From: Mesorhizobium sp. ES1-4
GTDB taxonomy: Bacteria > Pseudomonadota > Alphaproteobacteria > Rhizobiales > Rhizobiaceae
Length of the DNA: 64,000 nt
NCBI RefSeq assembly: GCF_020164745.1
Contig: NZ_JAIUGV010000005.1
Location: 62,001-126,000 of the forward strand
Direction of reading: 5' to 3'
Below are positions 17,683-26,164 of the stretch, piece after piece; the first letter of the stretch is position 1, and the number at the start of each line of letters is the position of its first letter. Under the pieces are notes generated by a model. That model saw only the letters and a program-made list of their open reading frames with translations, did no database searches and had not been told where the DNA came from. The translations under genes and the position numbers were made by a program.

Positions 17683-18036
17683 ATGATCGGCAACATCCTG
17701 GTCGGGCTGGTGGCCTTGATCCACGTTTACATCGTCTATCTCGAGATGGTCATTTGGGACACGCCGCGCGGGCACAAGACATTCCGCCTGACGCCGGAAT
17801 TCGCCAGCGCCTCGAAAGTGCTCGCTGCCAATCAGGGTCTCTATAATGGATTTCTCGCCGCCGGCCTGATCTGGGGGCTTTACCTCGGCGCCGCCGGTTT
17901 CCAGGTCAAGGTCTTCTTCCTGTTGTGCGTGGCCATTGCCGGCCTCTATGGCGCCGCGACGGTCGGCCGCAAGATCCTGTTCATCCAGGCCGTTCCGGCG
18001 GTGGCCGCCCTGATCGCGGTCTGGCTCGGCTGGTAG
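17683..18036 (+). CDS. DUF1304 small membrane protein
   Basis: 117 residues with four hydrophobic helices. HVYIVYLEMVIWDTPRG near the N-terminus and NQGLYNGFLAAGLIWGL in the middle are the DUF1304 signatures. The family is widespread, about 120 residues long, and of unknown function. GGGGGAGCAG precedes ATG 17683. It is divergent from the carboxypeptidase gene and followed by a convergent gene for an exported protein, so it is probably transcribed alone. Confidence 0.87.
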   Translation: MIGNILVGLVALIHVYIVYLEMVIWDTPRGHKTFRLTPEFASASKVLAANQGLYNGFLAAGLIWGLYLGAAGFQVKVFFLLCVAIAGLYGAATVGRKILFIQAVPAVAALIAVWLGW

Positions 18037-18133
18037 GCGAGATGGGCCGGCAAGGCAAAAGGACGCCCGCGGGATTGGGGTCCCGAAGGCGCCAGTTGGT
18101 CCCTTCCTCTCGGACCTTTACAGGCGGGTGGCC

Positions 18134-18562
18134 TCAGCCGTTCGGATAGTTTCCGCCGTCGGCGCCGTCGCCCACCATGAAGCCGCTGCCGGTTTCGACC
18201 ATCAAACGCTGATCGACATTGTCGAGCCGGCGCAGCAGCTCATGGTACCGCGCGGACGGTATCCTGCCGTGATCCGACGTGGCTATCGTCTCGGCGGCCT
18301 GACTGATGCGGGCGGTGCGCATTTCCAGGCGCTCCGCGGCGGCCGGGGTGATGGTGTTGGCGTCCCTGGCGTCCACGATACCCTGGTGGACGCCTTGAAC
18401 CTGTTCAACGAGCGCCTCGACACGCGGTCCCGTCATGTCGGTCGGGTCGGTCGCGTCCATCGCGCCACCTTTGTGATGGCCCGCGGCATAAGCGCCGGCA
18501 AGCGGGGCGGCGATCAGAACCGCGGCAAGGGTTGCAGTCTTGAGAGATGCTGAAGAGCGCAT
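18134..18562 (-). CDS. Exported protein of unknown function
   Basis: 142 residues. ATG 18562 follows AAAGGAGG and gives a signal peptide (SLKTATLAAVLIAAPLAGAYA, cut after AYA). The mature part is small, begins with a His/Lys/Asp-rich segment (GHHKGGAMDATDPTDM) and continues with helical sequence (VEALVEQVQGVHQGIVDARD, RYHELLRRLDNVDQRLM). I do not recognise a family. The N-terminal residues could bind metal, but this is only composition. An AT-rich palindrome (AAAAGAT-A-ATCTTTT, 18721-18735) lies about 160 bases upstream. Confidence 0.7.
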   Translation of the reverse strand: MRSSASLKTATLAAVLIAAPLAGAYAAGHHKGGAMDATDPTDMTGPRVEALVEQVQGVHQGIVDARDANTITPAAAERLEMRTARISQAAETIATSDHGRIPSARYHELLRRLDNVDQRLMVETGSGFMVGDGADGGNYPNG

Positions 18563-18810
18563 GAAGGCGCCTCCTTTTGCTGGAAAGGGAGCGGGCTTGC
18601 CACTCCGCGTTCCGGATGTGAGCCGTCCGGTTCCGTCGCGTCGCGATGGGAGAGTCATCGCCGGCGGTTCTCGGCCCTGGGAGCAGGCTAGGAGCGCTCC
18701 GGCGCGAAGTGTAATTAAAAAAAGATAATCTTTTCAGGTCTTGCCGGCCACCCTCTGCGCCCTAGAGTTGAGCCGACAAACAATTTCGCGTGAGATCGCG
18801 TGATGACGGA

Positions 18811-19842
18811 TCAACGTTCGGTGAGCTTCAGCTCAATGCGGCGGTTCTTGTTGCGCGCCTCGTCGGTGTCGGCGGGATCGAGCGGCTGGAACTCGCCGAA
18901 GCCGGCGGCGACCAGCCGATTGGCCGGTACGCCGTTCTCGATCAGGAACTTGACCACCGAGGTCGAGCGCGCCGTCGACAGTTCCCAATTGTCGCGGTAG
19001 CGGCCATTGCCGGACAGCGGCTTGTTGTCGGTGTGGCCGTCGACGCGCAGCACCCAGTTGATCTCCGGCGGAATCTCTTTCTGCAATTCGATGATGGCGT
19101 CGGCGAGCTTCTTCATCTCGACCTTGCCGGCGTCGTTGATCACTTCTGAGCCGGTCGGGAACAGCACTTCCGACTGGAACACGAAGCGGTCGCCGACAAT
19201 GCGGATGTTCTCGCGGTCGGCGAGGATTTCGCGCAGGCGCCCGAAGAAATCGGAGCGGTAGCGGTTCAACTCCTGCACACGTTGCGCCAGCGCCACGTTG
19301 AGGCGACGGCCGAGATCGGCGATCTTGGTGTTGGAATCGCGGTCGCGCGTTTCTGATACGTTGAGGGCATCTTCGAGCGCGCCGATCTGCTTGCGCAAGG
19401 CCGCGATCTGCTGGTTGAGAATCTCGACCTGGCTCAGCGCCTGCTGGCTGATCTGGCGCTGGCTGTCGAGCTCGCCCGACAGGGCCGTCGCGCGCTGGTT
19501 GGCGGCGTCGCCGGCGCCGGCACCTTGCGCCAGCAACTGTTCAAGCCGGCTCTTTTCCGCCTGGGCCGCCGACAGGGACGCCTGCAGATTGGCGAGCGAA
19601 TCCTCTTTGTCCTGCGCCGTCGAGCGCTCCAGCGCCAGAAGCTGGGTCAGTTCGTTGATCTGCGAATTGAGGCGCGACAGTGCCGTGTCCTTGCCGGAGA
19701 TTTCGCGGCCGAGCAGGAACTGCGCCAGCACGAAAACGGTGAGCAGGAACATGATGGCGAGCAACAGCGTCGACAGCGCGTCGACGAAGCCTGGCCAATA
19801 GTCGATGCGGCGATCGGCGCGCCGGCTCCTGGCAAGCGCCAT
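18811..19842 (-). CDS. MotB/OmpA-like stator protein with long coiled coil (ZorB-like)
   Basis: 343 residues. A single N-terminal membrane helix (about 17-44) carries the proton-channel aspartate D21 in GFVDALSTLLLA, as in MotB/TolR/ZorB. A long coiled coil rich in Q/E/L (about 50-185) follows. The C-terminal OmpA-like peptidoglycan-binding domain contains RVDGHTDNKPL and NWELSTARSTSVVKFLIENG. ATG 19842 lies one base after the stop of the MotA-like gene, so the two are translationally coupled. Together they should form a proton-driven motor anchored in the cell wall. The role is unknown; no flagellar genes are near. Confidence 0.88.
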   Translation of the reverse strand: MALARSRRADRRIDYWPGFVDALSTLLLAIMFLLTVFVLAQFLLGREISGKDTALSRLNSQINELTQLLALERSTAQDKEDSLANLQASLSAAQAEKSRLEQLLAQGAGAGDAANQRATALSGELDSQRQISQQALSQVEILNQQIAALRKQIGALEDALNVSETRDRDSNTKIADLGRRLNVALAQRVQELNRYRSDFFGRLREILADRENIRIVGDRFVFQSEVLFPTGSEVINDAGKVEMKKLADAIIELQKEIPPEINWVLRVDGHTDNKPLSGNGRYRDNWELSTARSTSVVKFLIENGVPANRLVAAGFGEFQPLDPADTDEARNKNRRIELKLTER

Positions 19843-19843
19843 G

Positions 19844-20869
19844 CTAGTGCACCCCGGGCTTCTTCAGCGCGTCGGCGATCTTTTCCAGCGTGTTGCGCAT
19901 CGCCTTCTGCTCGTCGGACTGGGCCTCGACCCAATCGCGCATGATCTGCTGCTCGGAACGCATGTTCTTGACCAGGCCGGAAATGCCGTCGGCGAGATTG
20001 GCCATGGCGGTGGCGACGCGCGGGTTGGAGCCGCCGCCATTCTCCTGCATGCTGCGCAACCGCTCCGACAACAGGCGGATTTCGTCGGAGGGTTCGGTCT
20101 TGGCCGGGTCGGAAACGACGATGTCGGACGACAGATCGGTGACCGAGGACAGCCAGTTTTCGAGTTCGGTGTAGAAGCGCGTCTGGGCGCGGCCGGCCTG
20201 CAGGTCGAGGAAGCCGAGCACGAGCGAACCGGAGAGGCCGAACAGCGACGACGAGAAGGCGGTGCCCATGCCGGCCAGCGGCGCCGACAGGCCCTGCTTC
20301 AGCGAGTCGAGCACCGCAGCTGCATCACCCGTGCCGGGATCGAGCGATCCGATGGTCTCGCGGATCGAGCCGATCGTATTCAAAAGGCCCCAGAAGGTGC
20401 CAAGCAGGCCGAGGAACACCAAAAGGCCCACCAGGTAGCGCGAGGTGTCGCGGCTTTCGTCAAGGCGCGTAGCGATGGAATCGAGCATGGTGCGCATCGA
20501 TGAGGTCGAAAAGGCCATGGATGAGGAACGACCGATCATCGCCTTCATCGGCGCCAGCAGCACCGGTTCCGTGGTTTCCGAGCCGGCGCGGAAGGAGTTG
20601 ACCCAGCGCACCTCCCGAAACAGCCGCCCGACCTGCGTGAAGGCCAGCAGGATGCCGACGACGAGCACGCCGACGATGAGGCCGTTGAGTCCGGGATTGG
20701 TGACGAACGCAGTCGAGACCTGCCGGGTCAGGATGGCGACGATGAAGGCGACGATGGCCAGGAAGATGACCATCGTCAGCAGGAAGACCTGCGGACTCGA
20801 CAATTTATGCGGATCGTAGATCAGGACGTCGGAGCGCCTGCCCATGCCGAAGGATCTGAGAAAAGCCAT
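19844..20869 (-). CDS. MotA/TolQ/ExbB-like proton channel protein (ZorA-like)
   Basis: 341 residues. Membrane helices lie near residues 28-50 and 62-84, then near 147-170 (LVGLLVFLGLLGTFWGLLNTIG) and 200-225 (MGTAFSSSLFGLSGSLVLGF), the conserved channel-lining pair of MotA/TolQ proteins. A helical cytoplasmic tail of about 110 residues follows. ATG 20869 is preferred to an upstream TTG. The gene is followed one base later by the MotB/OmpA-like gene. The pair resembles ZorAB of the Zorya defence system and housekeeping stator pairs of rhizobia. No Zorya effector genes are adjacent, so a housekeeping envelope motor is more likely. Confidence 0.88.
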   Translation of the reverse strand: MAFLRSFGMGRRSDVLIYDPHKLSSPQVFLLTMVIFLAIVAFIVAILTRQVSTAFVTNPGLNGLIVGVLVVGILLAFTQVGRLFREVRWVNSFRAGSETTEPVLLAPMKAMIGRSSSMAFSTSSMRTMLDSIATRLDESRDTSRYLVGLLVFLGLLGTFWGLLNTIGSIRETIGSLDPGTGDAAAVLDSLKQGLSAPLAGMGTAFSSSLFGLSGSLVLGFLDLQAGRAQTRFYTELENWLSSVTDLSSDIVVSDPAKTEPSDEIRLLSERLRSMQENGGGSNPRVATAMANLADGISGLVKNMRSEQQIMRDWVEAQSDEQKAMRNTLEKIADALKKPGVH

Positions 20870-20989
20870 CCGTGCCCCGTTTCCGATGCCGCTGCCGCCG
20901 ATCACGTAGTCGGCGACTCTAAACGGAATTGTGACCAAATTGAATGGTGCTTGGCAATATTGCCACAGGCGGCCTTCGGAGCCTGCGCT

Positions 20990-21676
20990 TCAAAGGCGGT
21001 TGATAACCAGGCAATCGACCATGGCTGCCAGATGCAGGCCGGCGCCGGTGACGACGAAGCCGTGCCACAGGGCGTTGTGGAAGCGCAGCCCCTTCCAGGC
21101 GAAGAAAATCACGCCGCAGGAATAGACGACGCCGCCAGCGACGATGAGCATGATCGATGTGGTTGGCAGCGTCTCGACGAGGGGTTTGACAAGGACGATG
21201 CCGCTCCAGCCGATGGCAAGGTAGAACACGATCGCCAGCCGGTCGAAGCGGCCAGGGAAAAACACCTTGATGGCGATGCCTGTCGCGGCCGCGGCCCAGA
21301 CCAGAAAGATCATCCAGCGCGCCAGCGGCGAGTTTCCCAACTGGGCGAGAAAGGGTGTGTAGGTGGCGGCGATCAAGAGATAGATCGCGGCATGATCGAA
21401 ACGCCGCAAGATCCATTTCGCCGGCGAGGTCACCGGCCACAGATTGTAGGCCAGCGATACCGAGAGCACGGTGAGCAGCGAGGCGACATAGAAGACGGCG
21501 GCGACGTATTCGCCTGGCCCGACCCGGAAGGCTGCGAGCGCCAGCAGCGCGGAACCCGCCGCGATCGCCAGTACGATGCCCACCGCGTGGACGATCCCGT
21601 CGGCGATCATCTCGGCGCGCGAATAGTGCCAGCGTCCGATGAACGGAATCTCGATCTGTGGCGGCGTGTTGGTCAT
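20990..21676 (-). CDS. Hemolysin III / PAQR family membrane protein
   Basis: 228 residues with seven hydrophobic helices. Family residues include RAEMIADGIVHAVGIVLA near the N-terminus, RFDHAAIYLLIAATYTPF in the middle and the C-terminal LWHGFVVTGAGLHLAAMV. The conserved His/Asp residues of the PAQR metal site are present. Despite the hemolysin name, most bacterial members are YqfA-like proteins thought to affect membrane lipids or energetics. It lies upstream of the MotA-like gene and downstream of the inositol monophosphatase gene on the same strand, separated from each by more than 80 bases. Confidence 0.9.
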   Translation of the reverse strand: MTNTPPQIEIPFIGRWHYSRAEMIADGIVHAVGIVLAIAAGSALLALAAFRVGPGEYVAAVFYVASLLTVLSVSLAYNLWPVTSPAKWILRRFDHAAIYLLIAATYTPFLAQLGNSPLARWMIFLVWAAAATGIAIKVFFPGRFDRLAIVFYLAIGWSGIVLVKPLVETLPTTSIMLIVAGGVVYSCGVIFFAWKGLRFHNALWHGFVVTGAGLHLAAMVDCLVINRL

Positions 21677-21757
21677 CTGTTGTCCTGCATCACCCCAATC
21701 TGGGTAACCGCCGGACAGTATTTCAAGCTTTGTTTGCGGTTTTGCGACTGCGGCGGT

Positions 21758-22558
21758 TCAGCGCGGCGGGAGCGGCTTTTTCACCGTCTTCAGGAGCGCG
21801 CGCTGGATAATCTCGTTGCCGGCCACCACCGAGCCGTTGTCCAGCATGTCCTGTCCGCCATCCATGTCGGAGACGAAGCCGCCGGCTTCGCGGATCAAGA
21901 GCAGGCCGGCGGCGATATCCCATGCCGACAGCCCGACTTCCCAGAACCCGTCCATGCGCCCGGCCGCGACATAGGCGAGATCGAGCGAGGCCGATCCCAG
22001 GCGCCGGACGCCGGAGACCTCGGCCATGACATGGCGCAGTTCGATCAGGAAGTTGCCGTGCTGGCCCCGTCCGAGATGCGGCACGCCGCAGCCGATGACG
22101 GTGTCGACGAGCTTGGCGCGGCCGGCGACGCGCAAGCGGCGGTCGTTGAGGAAGGCGCCGCCGCCGCGCTCGGCCGTGTAGAGTTCGTCCATGGCCGGAT
22201 TGTAGATGACGCCGGCAACGATCTGGCCCTGGCGCTCGAGCGCGATCGAGACGGCGAAAAGCGGAATGCCGTGCAGGAAATTGGTGGTGCCGTCGAGCGG
22301 ATCGACGATCCAGCGGTGCTGGCTGTCATCGCCGGCGACCGCGCCGCGTTCTTCCATCAGGAAGGCGTAGCCCGGGCGCGCCTTCGACAGTTCGGCAAAG
22401 ACGATGTCCTCGGCCTTGCGGTCGGCCTGGCTGACATAGTCGCCGGGGCCCTTCATCGAGACCTGCAGGTTCTGGACCTCGCCGAAGTCGCGCGACAGCG
22501 AGCGGCCGGCCTTCATTGCGGCCTGGACCATGACGTTTAGGAGGGCGGAGCGTGCCAT
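21758..22558 (-). CDS. suhB: Inositol monophosphatase family protein (SuhB-like)
   Basis: 266 residues. Metal-site motifs are in order: MEERGA (near 67-72), WIVDPLDGTTNFLHGIP (near 83-99) and SAWDIAAGLLLIREAGG (near 214-230), the classical inositol monophosphatase signatures. Substrates include inositol-1-phosphate and related sugar phosphates. In bacteria SuhB can also act in rRNA antitermination. It sits just downstream of efp on the same strand, with a palindromic repeat in the gap, as often in rhizobia. The family is certain; the exact substrate is not. Confidence 0.92.
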   Translation of the reverse strand: MARSALLNVMVQAAMKAGRSLSRDFGEVQNLQVSMKGPGDYVSQADRKAEDIVFAELSKARPGYAFLMEERGAVAGDDSQHRWIVDPLDGTTNFLHGIPLFAVSIALERQGQIVAGVIYNPAMDELYTAERGGGAFLNDRRLRVAGRAKLVDTVIGCGVPHLGRGQHGNFLIELRHVMAEVSGVRRLGSASLDLAYVAAGRMDGFWEVGLSAWDIAAGLLLIREAGGFVSDMDGGQDMLDNGSVVAGNEIIQRALLKTVKKPLPPR

Positions 22559-22596
22559 AGTGCTTCTTCCTGGTGCGGCGCTTCAGGTTCTGTCTC

Positions 22597-22644
22597 GATG
22601 CATGTCGGTGTACCCAGACCGGGTCACTTCCGCCGACATGCATC
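22597..22644. repeat. Rhizobial palindromic (REP-like) element after efp
   Basis: Arms GATGCATGTCGG (22597-22608) and CCGACATGCATC (22633-22644) form a perfect 12-base stem, with an inner ACCC/GGGT pairing. The element reaches into the efp stop codon. It has no T run, but may protect or end the efp transcript. Its layout matches the element at 48842-48890. Confidence 0.65.
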
Positions 22645-23209
22645 AGTCGGCGCGGCGCACGTAAGTGATTTCGTTGGTGTCGACGATGATGCGTTCGCCG
22701 GCGCCGATGAAGGGCGGCACCAGCACCCGAATGCCGTTTTCCAGCACCGCCGGCTTATAGGATGACGCCGCCGTCTGGCCCTTCACCACGGGATCCGCCT
22801 CGGTGATGGTCAGCGTCACGTAGTCGGGCAGGGAAATGCCGATCGGCCTCTCCTCGTAGAGCTGAACGGTCACCATCATGCCGTCCTGCAGGAACGCGGC
22901 GCGGTCGCCGACGAAATCCTTGTTCAGTTCGAGCTGCTCGTAGCTTTGGGTGTCCATGAACACCAGCGCGTCTTCCTGCTCGTAGAGGAAGGAAAAATCC
23001 TTCAGGTCGAGCCGGATCTGTTCGACCGTCTCCGCCGAGCGGAAGCGCTCGTTGAGCTTGGTGCCGTTGATGAGGTTCTTCAGTTCGACCTGGTTGTAGG
23101 CGCCGCCCTTGCCGGGCTTGACGGTGTTGGTCCTGACCGCCACCCAGAGGCCGCCATCGTGCTCGATGACGTAGCCGGGACGGATTTCGTTGCCATTGAT
23201 CTTGGCCAT
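22643..23209 (-). CDS. efp: Elongation factor P
   Basis: 188 residues, full EF-P length with three beta-barrel domains. The modified lysine is K34 in the loop [12 protein letters not shown], the site of beta-lysylation by EpmA in many proteobacteria. The C-terminal signature is [27 protein letters not shown] relieves ribosomes stalled at polyproline. ATG 23209 gives the usual [12 protein letters not shown] start; the open frame further upstream is rejected. It is followed on the same strand by the inositol monophosphatase gene. The window also contains proline-rich proteins (TolA, the 586-residue protein at 58 kb) that would depend on it. Confidence 0.97.
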   Translation of the reverse strand: MAKINGNEIRPGYVIEHDGGLWVAVRTNTVKPGKGGAYNQVELKNLINGTKLNERFRSAETVEQIRLDLKDFSFLYEQEDALVFMDTQSYEQLELNKDFVGDRAAFLQDGMMVTVQLYEERPIGISLPDYVTLTITEADPVVKGQTAASSYKPAVLENGIRVLVPPFIGAGERIIVDTNEITYVRRAD

Positions 23210-23373
23210 GATTATGGGATCCGGGATGCTGCCAACAGCCAGCCGTTGGCATGGGATGTTCGCTGGGAAAGCGATTTCGGGCTCCCAAGACCACAAATCA
23301 CCCGAAGAGGCAAGGGAGTGGGCAGGTTGGGCCGGGCGACGGAGCCGGCGCCGGTCGATTTCGCCAGCCGCCG

Positions 23374-24414
23374 TCAGGGCAACCGGTTCGCCTTCTGCAG
23401 GGCCTGCCTGGTCTGGTCGTCGCCCAGACCTTGCAGGAAATCGTCCATCTCCTGATCGATGAGGCCGGCGCGGCGGGCGACGATGTACCAGGCGCCGGCG
23501 AGCACGAGGTCCGGATCGGTGCCGATGCCTTGCATATAGAGCTTTGCCAGGCGGTTCTGGGCCGCGACATTGCCGCCTTCGGCGGCCTGCTTCGTCCAGG
23601 CGAAAGCCGATTTCAGGTCGCGCGGGCCGCCGCGGCCCTCGATCATCCAGGCGGCGAGATCGATCTGCGCGGTGTCGTAATTCTGACGGGCGGCCTGCGC
23701 CAGCAGCCGCCGTGCCTGCGCATCGTCGCGCGGCTTGCCGCCGACGCCGTTGGCATAGATCTGCGACATGGCGTACTGGGCGTCGGCGAGGCCGGTCGCG
23801 GCGGCGCGCTCATAATAGGGAACCGCCTTTGCCAGGCCCGCATCACCGGGGTCCTGCTGAACCAGCATCTGCGCGAAATTGAATTGCGCCAGCTGGTTGC
23901 CGGCTTCGGCGGCGGCCTGCATCAGGGCATAGGCGCCCTTCTCGTCCTTCTTGACGTAGCGGCCGTCGAGTAGCATCAGCGCATACTGGAACTGCGCTTC
24001 CGGCACGCCTTGCTCCGCGGCTAGCGCGTACCATTTCGCGGCCCCGGCCGCGTTCAACGGCACACCCAACCCATGCGACAGAATCTCGGCCACCAGCGTC
24101 TGCGCCGCCGGGTCGCCGTTCTGCGCACGGACCAGCGCCAGATTATAGGCCGTCTTGTAGAGCCCACGCTGGAAGGCGCCATAGGCGGCGTCCGCCGGCT
24201 TGGCGCCGAAGCGGTCGGGATTGATGGTGTCGGCCGACGGCAGCGGCGCGGGCTCGGACGTGGTGGCGGGCTGCGGCAGCTGCTTTTCGATCGGCTTGTC
24301 GGTATGCACGCCGGCTTCCGGCCTAGCCTGTGGCAAGGGTATGGTTTGAGCGGCGGCGGCCTGAATCATCGCCGCCGCAAGCAGGGCCTGAAGGGAAAGC
24401 CTTGCCAGGGACAC
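23374..24414 (-). CDS. Exported Sel1-repeat (TPR-like) protein
   Basis: 346 residues. GTG 24414 is chosen because GAGGA lies five bases before it and it yields a signal peptide ([15 protein letters not shown]). It follows the thiE stop by one base. An in-frame ATG at 24444 inside thiE would add ten residues. The mature protein has a Pro-rich linker and then about six Sel1 repeats, seen as [41 protein letters not shown] and [21 protein letters not shown]. Sel1 proteins are scaffold or adaptor proteins, and in alphaproteobacteria some regulate exopolysaccharide or envelope signalling (ExoR-like). Its partner is unknown. Confidence 0.82.
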   Translation of the reverse strand: MSLARLSLQALLAAAMIQAAAAQTIPLPQARPEAGVHTDKPIEKQLPQPATTSEPAPLPSADTINPDRFGAKPADAAYGAFQRGLYKTAYNLALVRAQNGDPAAQTLVAEILSHGLGVPLNAAGAAKWYALAAEQGVPEAQFQYALMLLDGRYVKKDEKGAYALMQAAAEAGNQLAQFNFAQMLVQQDPGDAGLAKAVPYYERAAATGLADAQYAMSQIYANGVGGKPRDDAQARRLLAQAARQNYDTAQIDLAAWMIEGRGGPRDLKSAFAWTKQAAEGGNVAAQNRLAKLYMQGIGTDPDLVLAGAWYIVARRAGLIDQEMDDFLQGLGDDQTRQALQKANRLP

Positions 24415-24415
24415 G

Positions 24416-25063
24416 TCAATCCTCGAAGCGCGGCGCTGTTTCATCGAGCAGCGCATTGGCCCGGGCGATCGCCGCCTTCGGATCGACACCGTCGGCGAAC
24501 ACGGCGCTCGACAGCGCGACGAATTCGGCTTCGGTGGCGGCCACCGTTTCGACGGAGGCAAGATCGGAACCGGCCTCGACGATGCAAGGGATCTGGATCA
24601 TCTGCGCCCACCATTGCCCCAACGACAGGTTGCGCGGATGCGGCTCGGGCTTGTTGTCGTAGCCGAAGCGGCCGAAGAAGATGTAGTCCGGCCGTGTCTC
24701 GCCAAGCTCGAGCGCGTCGTCGCGCGTCTTGGCGCCGCCAGCGCCGACCATCATCTTGGCCTGGAAATGCTCGATCGTCTCGGCAAGTTCGGCCTTGGAA
24801 ACCTCGACATGGATGCCGTCGGCCTGGACCCGGCCCGCGATGCGGGTATCGCCGGCGATGATGACGGCGACGCCAGCGGCTTGCGCGGCCGGCACGATCT
24901 GTTCGGCAAAGGCCTGGAAGGAGGCCTCGTCCATGCCGTTCTCGGGAAGGATCAGCGAGGCGACGTCGCCGCCGTCGAACGCGGCCGCAATACGGGCAGC
25001 CGGCACGCCGGGCGGCGCGATCAGTACGATGCGGCAGCGGTTGGGAGGCGTTGCGTCATTCAT
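24416..25063 (-). CDS. thiE: Thiamine phosphate synthase-like protein
   Basis: 215 residues. The TIM-barrel signatures fit ThiE, though divergently: AVIIAGDTRIAGRVQADGIHVEVSK (diphosphate/pyrimidine site) and YIFFGRFGYDNKPEPHPRNLSLGQWWAQ. ThiE joins HMP-PP and thiazole phosphate into thiamine phosphate. In rhizobia this shorter divergent form is often filed as thiamine phosphate synthase without proof, so the substrate is less certain than the fold. ATG 25063 is preferred over an upstream in-frame start. It is coupled to the downstream Sel1 gene. An 8-base perfect stem (25128-25152) lies in its leader. Confidence 0.75.
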   Translation of the reverse strand: MNDATPPNRCRIVLIAPPGVPAARIAAAFDGGDVASLILPENGMDEASFQAFAEQIVPAAQAAGVAVIIAGDTRIAGRVQADGIHVEVSKAELAETIEHFQAKMMVGAGGAKTRDDALELGETRPDYIFFGRFGYDNKPEPHPRNLSLGQWWAQMIQIPCIVEAGSDLASVETVAATEAEFVALSSAVFADGVDPKAAIARANALLDETAPRFED

Positions 25064-25317
25064 GGTTCTTCGATCCCGGGTTTCGCCTATGCCGGGCGAA
25101 GATGGTTGGATTGCGGCATAGAGCAAACTGCCCGCTTTGAACAGGCGGGCAGCCATGGTCGATGGCCGCAACGGTCGGAAGACGGCAGCAAAGCCGTGTC
25201 ATGGACCCCGCGGTGGCCGCCTCGCGGGCTTGACTTGGCATGGCCATGGTGGGAAGGCGCGGCCCCAGTGCACCAAACGAGCCTTCCGCCAGTTGCAGTC
25301 TGATGAGCGAGAAAAAC

Positions 25318-26046
25318 ATGGCGCAGAATATCTACGATCAACCGGATTTCTTCGCGGGCTACAGCCAGCTCGGCCGCTCGGTCAAAGGCCTGGACGGCGC
25401 CGCCGAATGGCCGGCGCTTCGCGCGATGCTGCCTGATGTCGCAGGCCTGAGGATCGTCGATCTCGGCTGCGGCTTCGGCTGGTTCTGCCGCTGGGCGCAT
25501 GAACAAGGGGCGGGCGACGTCCTCGGGCTGGACTTGTCGGAAAAGATGCTGGCCGGGGCGAGAGCCGCCGGCCCCGATACCGGCATCACCTATGAAAGGG
25601 CCGACCTCGACCAGCTCAGCCTGCCGCGGGGAGGCTTCGATCTCGCCTACAGCTCGCTCGCCCTGCACTATGTCGAGGATGTTGAGCGCCTGTTCAGCAC
25701 CGTGCACCAGGCCCTGTCGCCTCGCGGCCGTTTTGTCTTCTCGACGGAACATCCGATCTATATGGCGCCCACCAATCCGGGCTGGTCGATCGATGGGGAG
25801 GGGAGAAAGACCTGGCCTGTCGGCCGCTATCTGGTGGAAGGGCCGCGCAGGACCGACTGGCTGGCCAAGGGCGTGGTGAAACATCACCGCACCATCGGCA
25901 CCACGCTCAACACGCTGATCCGCACGGGTTACACGATCGAGCATGTCGAGGAATTCCGCCCGACGGACGCGCAGATCGCGGCCCTGCCGGACCTCGCGGA
26001 AGAGCTCGAGCGGCCGATGTTTCTCCTGGTTTCGGCGCGCCGATAG
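25318..26046 (+). CDS. SAM-dependent class I methyltransferase
   Basis: 242 residues. Motif I is RIVDLGCGFGWFCRWAHEQGA (near 44-64), with the acidic ribose-binding D in LGLDLSEKML, and motif IV-like FDLAYSSLALHYVEDV near 105-120. Rhizobial relatives begin MxQNIYDxPxFFxGYSQL, which sets the start at ATG 25318 rather than the ATG five codons earlier. The substrate is probably a small molecule. The gene is divergent from thiE, with about 250 bases between them, and is followed by a TSUP transporter gene 118 bases later. Confidence 0.9.
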   Translation: MAQNIYDQPDFFAGYSQLGRSVKGLDGAAEWPALRAMLPDVAGLRIVDLGCGFGWFCRWAHEQGAGDVLGLDLSEKMLAGARAAGPDTGITYERADLDQLSLPRGGFDLAYSSLALHYVEDVERLFSTVHQALSPRGRFVFSTEHPIYMAPTNPGWSIDGEGRKTWPVGRYLVEGPRRTDWLAKGVVKHHRTIGTTLNTLIRTGYTIEHVEEFRPTDAQIAALPDLAEELERPMFLLVSARR

Positions 26047-26164
26047 GTTTTCGAAGCCGTCGGCCCGATAGGTTCGCGGGCAGCCCATATTCGCGGTCGC
26101 CGAGCAGGCGATTCTGGGCTATTCAGGGCACCGACGCGCTTTCCCTCCAGACCAGTCCCCACCC

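Noticed and set aside
18811..20869. A complete Zorya defence system
   Set aside because: ZorA/ZorB-like proteins are present but no ZorC, ZorD or ZorE-like gene is adjacent; the neighbours are core genes.
20807..22540. A 577-codon plus-strand open frame opposite the PAQR and inositol monophosphatase genes
   Set aside because: Both opposite-strand genes have clear motifs; this frame has none.
25064..25317. A TPP riboswitch before thiE
   Set aside because: The CTGAGA and CCTGATC core motifs are absent; only an 8-base stem at 25128-25152 is seen.
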